Both the position numbers and the translations under genes were made by a program. This document shows positions 36,801 to 47,981 of a stretch of DNA of 64,000 nt, one piece after another. The first letter of the stretch is position 1; every line of letters begins with the position of its first letter. Under the pieces are notes generated by a model that made no database searches, was not told the DNA's origin, and worked only from the letters and a program-made list of their open reading frames with translations. Source of the stretch: Prunella strophiata (Eukaryota > Chordata > Aves > Passeriformes > Prunellidae); assembly GCA_036583965.1 (NCBI GenBank), contig JAZBQD010000027.1:5536187-5600186 (forward strand). The letters are read 5' to 3'.

Positions 36801-39800
36801 ATTGCTTGATCTTTTGTCTTAGTGCTGCCCAGAGAAATAGAAATGTTTCTGCAAAGATCAAAATCAGAAAATGTTTTTCTTAATCCTTCTTTCTGGTGTG
36901 TGTGTGGCAATACTCCTGGGATCTAAAAGCCTAATAGATTTATTGGTGATCAATATTTGTTGTGAGCCTACCAGAGTAATTTTTATGTTGCTATTGCTGA
37001 GGGCTTTATAGATCCAGACTTTGCTAATTTTCAGCCTTCTGTGTAAAGGAGGGAAGATGCACCCAGTGGCCATTATCCTTGCCTGGAATCCCTGGCTGGG
37101 TGGTTCCCTCATGGAACCTGTCCTGGCTGTTGTTTCCAAGGGCAGCTCTTCCCCTTCACTCCCAGATGCAGCAGTGCAGCTGCTTTTGGGACCCTTAGGC
37201 ACTGCTGTATTTTACTAATGCAAAATTCCTCCTTCTCCATAGTATCCCTGTTCTATAATATCACCATCCATCAAAGTGGTGGTGGAAGGAAGCAGAGCTC
37301 TCTTAGGTTTGGTACAGAAACATAGTTTAATATAGATTTAGACAATCTATTTTTTCCTTAAATTGTGTATTGCTAATCAATGCTGTAACTTCTACAATAA
37401 TCTTTAAAGCAAAACTACAGGTTAAACTATTCCAACCATTAAATGAATTAACCTGTTCAAGGAATATTTTCCAGAACCTTATGGCATATTAGGAAGGGCT
37501 TTAAAGTGATGATAGAGTGCTGCATTTTTGAGAGAATGTACTTGCCTTGCATCAGGGCTGCATGCCTGATGGGATTTCTTGACATGGGTATGAGCACAGG
37601 ACTGCTACAGGGGAGCACAGCTCATCTTACATTTGTGGAAGTGCACCTGCCAGAGGGGATTTGATCCATTACATCTCCTCAAATGTGCTTTTCTTTGTTT
37701 CTCACCCAAACTCTTCTTGAGTTATTGTCCTAGAAGCATAGCTGCTTCTCAAAAGTGGGGTTTTTTTATAGTGTTGGAAGGGACTTGACATTTAGACTGA
37801 AGTTCACTTATTTGCTTGCTCTTTTTTTGTGGAGAGTAGTGAATTTTGCTTGGAATTTTCCTTTTTTCAACCAGCCCAAGCAGGACTTCCTGGATCAGGG
37901 GAGACTCCACAGCAGCAGAGTAGGAAGCCACTGTTCCCTGAGAGAAGAGCTGTGATTTATGTTCTCTTTCCTTCTGAATGGTTTTAGGGATAAAAGAGCT
38001 GGATCCTAAAATTACATTCTCTGCTGGGAGTTATTCCACAGCTCCATGTAATTTTGAGAGTGAGTTAAATCCTTGTGCTGACACTTGGTATCTTGTTGTG
38101 GCCTTGGATGTGGCACTGCCTTGATAGTACAGGAAATGTCAAACCAGAGATCTGTGAAGGGGGGAAGAATTCAAGGTTTTGTTTTTTATTGTCTCGTTTC
38201 TCACATATTTGATTTAAGTATGAGAAATAGATTCCCTTTTGCTTTAAAGGTCCTCCTACAAAGCTGGAAGTCCATGAACAAGCTCGAGCACTTTGGCTGA
38301 TAAATCAGTGAACTTGTCTGGGAGTTGAGATGGAGCCCAGGGCCTTAGAACTGTCAGGGAGAGGTGCCCAGGCTGGTGCCCATGAGATGTGCAGGTACCT
38401 GCCTGTGCCTCAGGTGCCCAGGATCTGGTGCCTTAAAAGGAAAAGTAACCCAGTTGAAGTCAGAGGCTGAAATGGCTGCTATGGTAGAGAAAAAATGCTT
38501 TGGGGGGGAAAAGGAGATTAGGGGGAAGACCACTGAAGGAGACTTAACCTGACCTGCTCCCACATCCCTCAGGGAGTTATCAGATATGAAACTGGCTTGT
38601 CTGGTAAACTTACTCTGCTGTGACTTCTGCCATTGCTGAGCTGTGGGGGTTTTACAAATACACCTGGTAACAGCACATATAATACATGTGTTCATTATTT
38701 ATAATCTGGCAAAGTTCACGTGCTGCTTTTGCATGAATGGTGTTGGTTGATGACTGTGTTGGAAGCTTCTGTGATGACGATTTTGAAGCTTGTACAGCAA
38801 TAAACACAAATCCTGCAGTGCTGTGTGTTTTTAAGTCCCTATTCTCAAACTGATTTGATGTTAAAGGACTGAATGTAAACAGCTGTGCACATTTCTGTAA
38901 AGCTACACTGGTTTACATCAACGAGGGTTGTGGCCTAAAATACTTGGGTATGTTTAACACAGTGCATTTGTCCAAAAGATATGATGAAAAGTCTCTTTGC
39001 AGTGCCAAGAAAATTGTCCCACAAGCAGTGGAGCGCACTCAGTCCATCACTGCCAGTTCGGTCAAGGCTGAATAGCAGCCCAGCAGCCCCAGAACTGGGT
39101 AAATGCCTCTGTAATTTGTCTTCTGACACTGCACTGCCTGCAGCTCTGCCAAGGAAATGGAAAAATGTGGAGCGAGCCCTGAGCAACCCGTCACAACACA
39201 ATGAATCCAGCTTCCAGAACTATTGTAACTGGGATGCTGCTCTCCTCGCACATGCCAGCAGCTACAACAAACTAAACAAAACAAAACAAAAGCAACAACC
39301 CTCCTCTTTGAAAGAAACAAGGGAGGGGGAAATCACATGATGAGCTGTTTTGTGGAAGTAGCATAAACATGGCAGTTTGTGCAGCAGGATTGGGAAAGAG
39401 GAGGCGAGTCTAGATCCATGTGGGCTCCTTGCTTCAGGTCCCAGTTTTCATACCCCTCTGACCAGCAAGAACTCAAGGAAGCACAGAATATTTTCCTTTT
39501 GGTCACGTTCTACAACATGAGCTTTATTGTGGCAGTACATCCTGACACAGCTTAGGTGAAATGGAGCAGGAGCTGCTCATGCAGACAGAAAATCTGCTTT
39601 GGCACCAGTAGGTGAGGTGCTGACTTCACAGAGAATGGTCCATTCTGTGTTCTTGTCAGAAGGATGAAGTGAGGGGAGCTCAGCAAGAGGCTGTTGTTGA
39701 AGCTGAGGACCCTCAGAGTTTGGATGCAGTACAAGTGCTTGCTTTGCTTTGTGTCAGGGACACGTAGGGTCACGCCAGGGATCTCCTGAATCTCCAGGGT

Positions 39801-40282
39801 GCTTTGAGAGACAATGCAGCTTTCTGAGCATGCCAGTATATAATGTCCAAAATCTTTTCCTGTTTGTGCCATGTTTCCTCTTTATTTTTTCATTTTTTTT
39901 CAGACATGTTATTAAATACAGTACTTTTTATTCATATAAAGTAGATTTTTTCTTCCGATAAATATGTTCTTCAAACAGAACTTAATGGCAGAAATTTCCT
40001 GAGCAAAAGTAAACCACATTTCTGGGTTGAAGCTGTGCTAGTGAGAAAACATAGCTCTTTTCATCTTCAAAGCACTGTGCAAACTTGAAATAATGGATTT
40101 TTTTTTTTTTTTTTAACCAGGCCTGTGAAGTATGTATTAATGTTCCAGATGAAAGATGGGAACCAAAAAGAGAGGTTAAGTTAAAGTTGTTGGGATCAGA
40201 GCCAGCTTTGCATACTCTCTGGGCTGCTTGGACCTATAGAACATGAGATTCATGATTAATGACACTTCTGCCAGTCCACAGA
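33851..40282. other. Unique non-coding DNA
   Basis: No gene or dispersed repeat is recognised. There are short simple tracts, such as a T run near 34411, an 18-base near-duplication around 34543-34580 and an AAAC-rich tract near 39270-39295. Open frames are below about 130 codons and unremarkable. A T17 run is at 40098-40114. Confidence 0.55.
40098..40114. repeat. T17 homopolymer
   Basis: Seventeen consecutive T residues. It lies about 170 bases from the CR1 fragment and is not its tail, because CR1 ends in short octamer-like repeats rather than poly-A. Confidence 0.8.
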
Positions 40283-40594
40283 CATAGAATATCCTGAGTT
40301 AGAAGGGACTCACAAGGATCATCAGTCCAGCTCTGCACAGACACCCCAACAATCCCACCCTGTGCCTGGGGGCACAAACCTTGTCCAAATGCTCCTGGAG
40401 CTCTGGCAGCTTTGGGGCTGTGCCCATCCCCTGGGGAGCTCCACCACCCTCTGGGGGGAAGAACCTTTTCCTGATATCCAACCTAACCCTTCCCTGACAC
40501 AGCTTCATGTCATTCCCCCAGGTCCTGTCCCTGGGCACCAGAGAGGAGAGATCAGTGTCTGCCCCTCCACTTCCCCTCATGAGGAAGCTGTAGA
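40283..40594 (-). mobile_element. CR1 retroposon 3' fragment with ORF2 C-terminus remnant
   Basis: The plus strand begins CATAGAAT, the complement of the ATTCTATG-type 3' terminal repeat of CR1, then follows the reverse complement of the CR1 3' UTR and the last part of ORF2. Translation of the minus strand gives KLCQGRVRLDIRKRFF, closely matching the C-terminal segment of CR1 ORF2 protein. The element is on the minus strand and truncated at its 5' side near 40594. Being 5'-truncated and about 310 bp long, it is typical of inactive CR1 copies. It was probably inserted later than the other two copies, since it matches the family more closely. Confidence 0.92.
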
Positions 40595-43494
40595 AATTAT
40601 TTGGCTGTAATAAAACTTAATGAAGGTAGTGGAGACTCACTAGGAATAAATCTGTTTAGCCTTATTCAAGTGCCAAGGAGCAGCACAATTGAGCAAATTG
40701 TCCTCATTGATTACCTTCTTTTGAATAATTAAGATGAGAAACTTTCTACCTATTGCAAAGAAAGTGAAACACAGTTTCCAGTGTGCTTCATGCTGCAGCC
40801 CAATCTACACGCTCACCCCAACACACCCAGAATTTCATTGTGGGATTTTTTCATTTTTTGTTGTTGTTGTTGTTTCACTGGGGAATGCTTTTATTGCTTT
40901 GGTATGAGATGCTGTGCTGTCCTCTCCAGCAAAGATATGAATGTGGCCCTGGTGCTGCACTAATGACCAATTTACTGGTTTCCAAGCACAGACCAGGGAA
41001 CATGATCTGTTGTAAGAGTACAAGAACTCATAATTGATATCAGTGCCTGGCAGAACATGGAAATCCAACCATCCCTCATTTCAGTCCCTGCAGCCACTGC
41101 TGGCTGTGTCCATCCACTGCTCCCAGTGCCCTGTGAGTTAGCAGGAGCAGCTCAGAAAATGTTTTTAATGAATGTGTTAAACAGCTGAGAATGTTCTTAG
41201 GAATGGATTAAGCCTGTTTGGCTTTGCCCTTGGTATTAACTGTTCACAGGAAGTGTTTCTAGGACAAGGACCTCTTATGGGTGTTAGAAAGTAAAGTGTA
41301 CTTGGAGTTTTCAGGCTCTGGAGAAATCTCAGCAATACCTTTAGGAATGGGGGTGTGATATTGCAATGTGGTGAGTTTATGACATCCTGACAGCTGTTGG
41401 GGTGGCTCAGCTTGTTGTGATGATTTAGTCTGTTTATTCTAAGTGTGGTAACACAAGCAGCATTGTAACTGAACGATTTCATTTATTTCCTAACTCATTC
41501 TTACAAATGTTACAAGGCAAATAAGAAGGAAATAGAAAATTAGGATAAGATCTGGGATCTCTGAAGTGAAAGATTTTGAGTCCAAAGTGTTATGCAGATG
41601 TCAGGCAAGTACATTTGAACCAAATGAAAAAAAAAAAAAAAATTGATTTATAGAAGCAACTGTTGTTTATACACAGGTCACCAAAGGAGCACATTATGGA
41701 AATTGGCAATAAATTAAGATGAACTGAAGGCAGGAGATGGGATGAAAGAATGAGCCTACCAGAGTAATTCAAGCACAACCCAGATGAAAGGTCAAGTTAT
41801 TGAGTTGTAGCTACTGTTCCCATGAGATCAGGATAGGGGAAGGCAGCCAGATGCTTCCCAGATCCTGTTTTATTGTCAGGAAGACTACTTACTAAGGAGC
41901 AGGATTTCCATCTGCAACTTCAAATGGATGTCAGGGGGTTCAAAATGCAACCCATGGTCTGAAACTGCCTTCAGACATTCCTTCTTTTCATACAGCACTG
42001 CCCACAGCTGCAGCTGGCCTTGGCAGTCATTGCCCTCAGAGCTGGACCAGGAACATCCACTGGCAGGGAAGGCAAGAGGAAGCACTGCCCCCCAGTCTCC
42101 CTGGGCTCCCAGGTTTCCAGTGAAATCTGATTTCCTTGGCTCTGGAATAGCTGCTGCCATAGGCTGAGGCTGCCTTTGAGACCTCAGCAAAGCTTCTCCT
42201 GATGTGTGAGGAGCACTGAGGTTCCTGCCTGCTCAGTCCTGCCTTGTGTTGTGTGCAGCTGCTTGAGTGAGTTTGGAGAGCTCCAAGAGGAGCCCAGGTT
42301 TCCATTCTCCAGGGTGTGACACTGTAGAAGTGGTGGGAGGGTGCTGCAAGGAGTGGGAGCCTGTGGGATTGTAGGGAGGCTCCCACACAGCATTTCTTGT
42401 GCATCCTTTGCTTGTGAGATTGAGTTGACAGAAATGCAATCTTTGAATTAATAAGCAGTGACAGGTACTTGAGCATTATAAACAGTGATCACATTTGGAT
42501 AAGATATTGTCTGGACAGTGTAATCTTTTCTGTTTGTTTTGGTTAAACACAACATCTGATTTGCCATACTGCTTTCTGCTGTGTTTTGAATTATATCTTT
42601 CAGACCTACCAGGAATGAACTAGTTGCTAATCTTCAAAGGAAGTCTTTAAAAAAAAATAAATTGCTTTAGGAAATGCTGTTAAACATTGTTTATGTGTCT
42701 CTGTTTTTCTCATCTTTTCCCCTGGACAAAAATCAATATTCCTTCCTACTGGTAAGAGGATCTAAAGCTACAGCCGGTGTTGGCTCTCCAGTACATACAG
42801 ATGAAGAAGGGAAAAGGACTGACTGGGATTGATCTTTTCTCAGATTTTCAGAGGAATGTGGTATTATTCTATATTCATAGGTTTTTTGGTGCTTTATCCT
42901 CTCATAAATAGATTAGAAGCAGCTGAATTTCTTGTGCAGGTAGATTAGCTTGGTTTCTTTTTTTTTTTTTTTTATTTTGCTTGCTTTTAGCATTTCATGT
43001 GGAAAGGTTTGTAGAGCATCTTGCTACTTTTGAATAAAGGGCTGTGTGTGTTCAAATGAGAGATTCCAGTGTTGTGTAATCCACACGTATTTAAGCAACA
43101 CCAGTTATTTTAGAACTAAATTAGAAATATTGAGCCATTACCTTATTTAGCATCTTTCTCTTCTGTGTCTGACTTTGAACTGTTGTCCTTGACATGGAAT
43201 ATATAACAATTCCCTGGCTAGCATGCCCTTGCTGCCCAGCACTGTGGGAGGGCCTGGAGCAGGCAGGTCATCCCTAAAAGATTTTAATAATGTATGAATG
43301 GAATTAAAGTAAATGCAGGTAAAATTCTGACCTTTTAAATCTGCAAAATTACAGACAGAGGTGTCCTGGGAGAGAGGTTTGATATATAGGCACCCTAGGG
43401 GCAGGGAGAGAGCACTGTCACTGTGTGGGTGTGATGTTACCATGCTCTTGACTTTGTGCCTTGTCACAAGAGAGCCTGGAGAGCCCCACAGTGT
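40595..43494. other. Unique non-coding DNA left of the minisatellite
   Basis: No gene is recognised. Simple tracts include TTG units at 40858-40874, A16 at 41627-41642 and T17 at 42958-42974. The open frames through 41885-42476 on the minus strand do not resemble a known protein. The last about 350 bases (43147-43490) read as a unique extension of the minisatellite's open frame and have no coding character of their own. Confidence 0.55.
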
Positions 43495-46400
43495 GGGAAT
43501 GGCAGCTCTCCTGATCCTGGGTGGGAATGGCAGCTCTCCTGATCCTGAATGGGAATGGCAGCTCTCCTGATCCTGTATGAGAATGGCAGCTCTCCTGTTC
43601 CCATGTGGGAATGGCAGCTCTCCTGATCCTGAATGGGAATGGCAGCTCTCCTGTTCCCATGTGGGAATGGCAGCTCTCCTGTTCCCATGTGGGAATGGCA
43701 GCTCTCCTGATCCTGGATGGGAATGGCAGCTCTCCTGTTCCCATGTGGGAATGGCAGCTCTCCTGATCCTGGATGGGAATGGCAGCTCTCCTGTTCCCAT
43801 GTGGGAATGGCAGCTCTCCTGATCCCATGTGGGAATGGCAGCTCTCCTGATCCCATGTGGGAATGGCAGCTCTCCTGTTCCCATATGGGAATGGCAGCTC
43901 TCCTGATCCCATGTGGGAATGGCAGCTCTCCTGATCCTGGATGGGAATGGCAGCTCTCCTGTTCCCATGTGGGAATGGCAGCTCTCCTGTTCCCATGTGG
44001 GAATGGCAGCTCTCCTGATCCTGGATGGGAATGGCAGCTCTCCTGTTCCTGAATGGGAATGGCAGCTCTCCTGTTCCCATGTGGGAATGGCAGCTCTCCT
44101 GTTCCCATGTGGGAATGGCAGCTCTCCTGTTCCTGAATGGGAATGGCAGCTCTCCTGTTCCCATGTGGGAATGGCAGCTCTCCTGTTCCCATGTGGGAAT
44201 GGCAGCTCTCCTGATCCTGTATGGGAATGGCAGCTCTCCTGCTCCCATGTGGGAATGGCAGCTCTCCTGATCCTGGGTGGGAATGGCAGCTCTCCTGTTC
44301 CCATGTGGGAATGGCAGCTCTCCTGTTCCCATGTGGGAATGGCAGCTCTCCTGATCCCATGTGGGAATGGCAGCTCTCCTGATCCCATGTGGGAATGGCA
44401 GCTCTCCTGTTCCCATGTGGGAATGGCAGCTCTCCTGATCCTGGATGGGAATGGCAGCTCTCCTGTTCCCATGTGGGAATGGCAGCTCTCCTGATCCCAT
44501 GTGGGAATGGCAGCTCTCCTGATCCCATGTGGGAATGCAGCTCTCCTGTTCCTGAATGGGAATGGCAGCTCTCCTGATCCTGGATGGGAATGGCAGCTCT
44601 CCTGATCCCATGTGGGAATGGCAGCTCTCCTGTTCCCATGTGGGAATGGCAGCTCTCCTGATCCCATGTGGGAATGGCAGCTCTCCTGATCCTGGATGGG
44701 AATGGCAGCTCTCCTGATCCTGGATGGGAATGGCAGCTCTCCTGTTCCCATGTGGGAATGGCAGCTCTCCTGTTCCCATGTGGGAATGGCAGCTCTCCTG
44801 TTCCTGGATGGGAATGGCAGCTCTCCTGTTCCCATGTGGGAATGCAGCTCTCCTGTTCCTGAATGGGAATGGCAGCTCTCCTGTTCCCATGTGGGAATGG
44901 CAGCTCTCCTGTTCCTGAATGGGAATGGCAGCTCTCCTGTTCCCATGTGGGAATGGCAGCTCTCCTGTTCCTGAATGGGAATGGCAGCTCTCCTGTGCCC
45001 ATGTGGGAATGGCAGCTCTCCTGTTCCTGAATGGGAATGGCAGCTCTCCTGTGCCCATGTGGGAATGGCAGCTCTCCTGCTCCCATGTGGGAATGGCAGC
45101 TCTCCTGCTCCCATGTGGGAATGGCAGCTCTCCTGATCCTGGATGGGAATGGCAGCTCTCCTGCTCTCCTGCCCTGGATGGGAATGGCAGCTCTCCTGCT
45201 CCCATGTGGGAATGCAGCTCTCCTGATCCTGGATGGGAATGGCAGCTCTCCTGTGCCCATGTGGGAATGGCAGCTCTCCTGTGCCCATGTGGGAATGGCA
45301 GCTCTCCTGATCCTGGATGGGAATGGCAGCTCTCCTGCTCCCATGTGGGAATGGCAGCTCTCCTGCTCCCATGTGGGAATGGCAGCTCTCCTGATCCTGG
45401 ATGGGAATGGCAGCTCTCCTGATCCCATGTGGGAATGCAGCTCTCCTGTTCCCATGTGGAATGGCAGCTCTCCTGTGCCCATGTGGGAATGGCAGCTCTC
45501 CTGTGCCCATGTGGGAATGGCAAGCTCTCCTGTTCCCATGTGGAATGGCAGCTCTCCTGCTCTCCTGCCCTGGATGGGAATGGCAGCTCTCCTGATCCTG
45601 GATGGGAATGGCAGCTCTCCTGTTCCTGAATGGGAATGGCAGCTCTCCTGTTCCCATGTGGGAATGCAGCTCTCCTGTTCCCATGTGGAATGGCAGCTCT
45701 CCTGCTCTCCTGCCCTGGATGGGAATGGCAGCTCTCCTGTGCCCATGTGGGAATGGCAGCTCTCCTGTTCCTGAATGGGAATGGCAGCTCTCCTGATCCC
45801 ATGTGGGAATGGCAAGCTCTCCTGTTCCCATGTGGAATGGCAGCTCTCCTGTTCCTGAATGGGAATGGCAGCTCTCCTGTTCCCATGTGGAATGGCAGCT
45901 CTCCTGATCCCATGTGGGAATGGCAGCTCTCCTGCTCTCCTGCCCTGGATGGGAATGGCAGCTCTCCTGTTCCTGAATGGGAATGGCAGCTCTCCTGTTC
46001 CCATGTGGGAATGGCAGCTCTCCTGTTCCCATGTGGGAATGGCAGCTCTCCTGTTCCCATGTGGGAATGGCAGCTCTCCTGTTCCTGGATGGGAATGGCA
46101 GCTCTCCTGTTCCCATTTGGGAATGCAGCTCTCCTGTTCCATGTGGGAATGGCAGCTCTCCTGATCCCATGTGGGAATGCAGCTCTCCTGTTCCTGAATG
46201 GGAATGGCAGCTCTCCTGATCCCATGTGGGAATGCAGCTCTCCTGATCCTGGATGGGAATGGCAGCTCTCCTGCTCTCCTGCCCTGGATGGGAATGGCAG
46301 CTCTCCTGTTCCCATGTGGGAATGGCAAGCTCTCCTGTTCCCATGTGGGAATGCAGCTCTCCTGATCCCATGTGGGAATGCAGCTCTCCTGTTCCTGAAT

Positions 46401-47968
46401 GGGAATGGCAGCTCTCCTGTTCCTGAATGGGAATGGCAGCTCTCCTGATCCTGGATGGGAATGGCAGCTCTCCTGTTCCTGAATGGGAATGGCAGCTCTC
46501 CTGTTCCTGAATGGGAATGGCAGCTCTCCTGTTCCTGAATGGGAATGGCAGCTCTCCTGTTCCTGAATGGGAATGGCAGCTCTCCTGTTCCTGAATGGGA
46601 ATGGCAGCTCTCCTGTTCCTGAATGGGAATGGCAGCTCTCCTGTTCCTGAATGGGAATGGCAGCTCTCCTGTTCCTGAATGGGAATGGCAGCTCTCCTGT
46701 TCCTGAATGGGAATGGCAGCTCTCCTGTTCCTGAATGGGAATGGCAGCTCTCCTGTTCCTGAATGGGAATGGCAGCTCTCCTGTTCCTGAATGGGAATGG
46801 CAGCTCTCCTGTTCCTGAATGGGAATGGCAGCTCTCCTGTTCCTGAATGGGAATGGCAGCTCTCCTGTTCCTGAATGGGAATGGCAGCTCTCCTGTTCCT
46901 GAATGGGAATGGCAGCTCTCCTGTTCCTGAATGGGAATGGCAGCTCTCCTGTTCCTGAATGGGAATGGCAGCTCTCCTGTTCCTGGATGGGAATGGCAGC
47001 TCTCCTGTTCCTGGATGGGAATGGCAGCTCTCCTGTTCCTGAATGGGAATGGCAGCTCTCCTGTTCCCATGTGGGAATGGCAGCTCTCCTGTTCCTGAAT
47101 GGGAATGGCAGCTCTCCTGTTCCTGAATGGGAATGGCAGCTCTCCTGTTCCTGAATGGGAATGGCAGCTCTCCTGTTCCTGAATGGGAATGGCAGCTCTC
47201 CTGTTCCTGAATGGGAATGGCAGCTCTCCTGTTCCTGAATGGGAATGGCAGCTCTCCTGTTCCTGAATGGGAATGGCAGCTCTCCTGTTCCTGAATGGGA
47301 ATGGCAGCTCTCCTGTTCCTGAATGGGAATGGCAGCTCTCCTGTTCCTGAATGGGAATGGCAGCTCTCCTGTTCCTGAATGGGAATGGCAGCTCTCCTGT
47401 TCCTGAATGGGAATGGCAGCTCTCCTGTTCCTGAATGGGAATGGCAGCTCTCCTGTTCCTGAATGGGAATGGCAGCTCTCCTGTTCCTGAATGGGAATGG
47501 CAGCTCTCCTGTTCCTGAATGGGAATGGCAGCTCTCCTGTTCCTGAATGGGAATGGCAGCTCTCCTGTTCCTGAATGGGAATGGCAGCTCTCCTGTTCCT
47601 GAATGGGAATGGCAGCTCTCCTGTTCCTGAATGGGAATGGCAGCTCTCCTGTTCCTGAATGGGAATGGCAGCTCTCCTGTTCCTGAATGGGAATGGCAGC
47701 TCTCCTGTTCCTGAATGGGAATGGCAGCTCTCCTGTTCCTGAATGGGAATGGCAGCTCTCCTGTTCCTGAATGGGAATGGCAGCTCTCCTGTTCCTGAAT
47801 GGGAATGGCAGCTCTCCTGCTCCCATGTGGGAATGGCAGCTCTCCTGTTCCTGAATGGGAATGGCAGCTCTCCTGTTCCTGAATGGGAATGGCAGCTCTC
47901 CTGTTCCTGAATGGGAATGGCAGCTCTCCTGTTCCTGAATGGGAATGGCAGCTCTCCTGTTCATGAAT
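43495..47968. repeat. 28-bp minisatellite, about 160 copies
   Basis: A head-to-tail array of a 28-base unit: a nearly constant 19-mer GGGAATGGCAGCTCTCCTG followed by a 9-base variable tail. The common tails are TTCCTGAAT, TTCCCATGT, ATCCTGGAT and ATCCCATGT, with rarer CTCCCATGT and TGCCCATGT. The span of 4,474 bp corresponds to about 160 units. The left part (43495 to about 46390) is a mosaic of tails, with units one base short or long and five composite units. The right part (about 46390-47968) is almost entirely TTCCTGAAT units, including a block of 26 that look identical (47073-47800). Long open frames on the minus strand (up to about 1,600 codons) are a by-product of the stop-free period and are not annotated as genes. 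True copy number may differ from the assembled one. Confidence 0.97.
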
Positions 47969-47981
47969 GGGATGCATCCCA
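47968..47981. repeat. 14-bp perfect palindrome at the array edge
   Basis: TGGGATGCATCCCA is a perfect palindrome that overlaps the last base of the minisatellite by one position. It lies exactly where the repeat periodicity ends. Confidence 0.8.

Noticed and set aside
43577..47154. Plus-strand open frames reading MAALL...GNGSSP repeats
   Set aside because: Same minisatellite read in the other direction; they break wherever TTCCTGAAT units supply TGA.
43495..47968. CRISPR array
   Set aside because: Period and constant core superficially resemble repeats, but there are no unique spacers; the whole 28 bp repeats and the variable 9 bases take only a few alternative forms. The genome is also vertebrate.
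43495..47968. EBF1-type palindrome from TTCCC...GGGAA in the array
   Set aside because: The spacing between CCC and GGG is four bases (ATGT), not the two bases of the EBF consensus.
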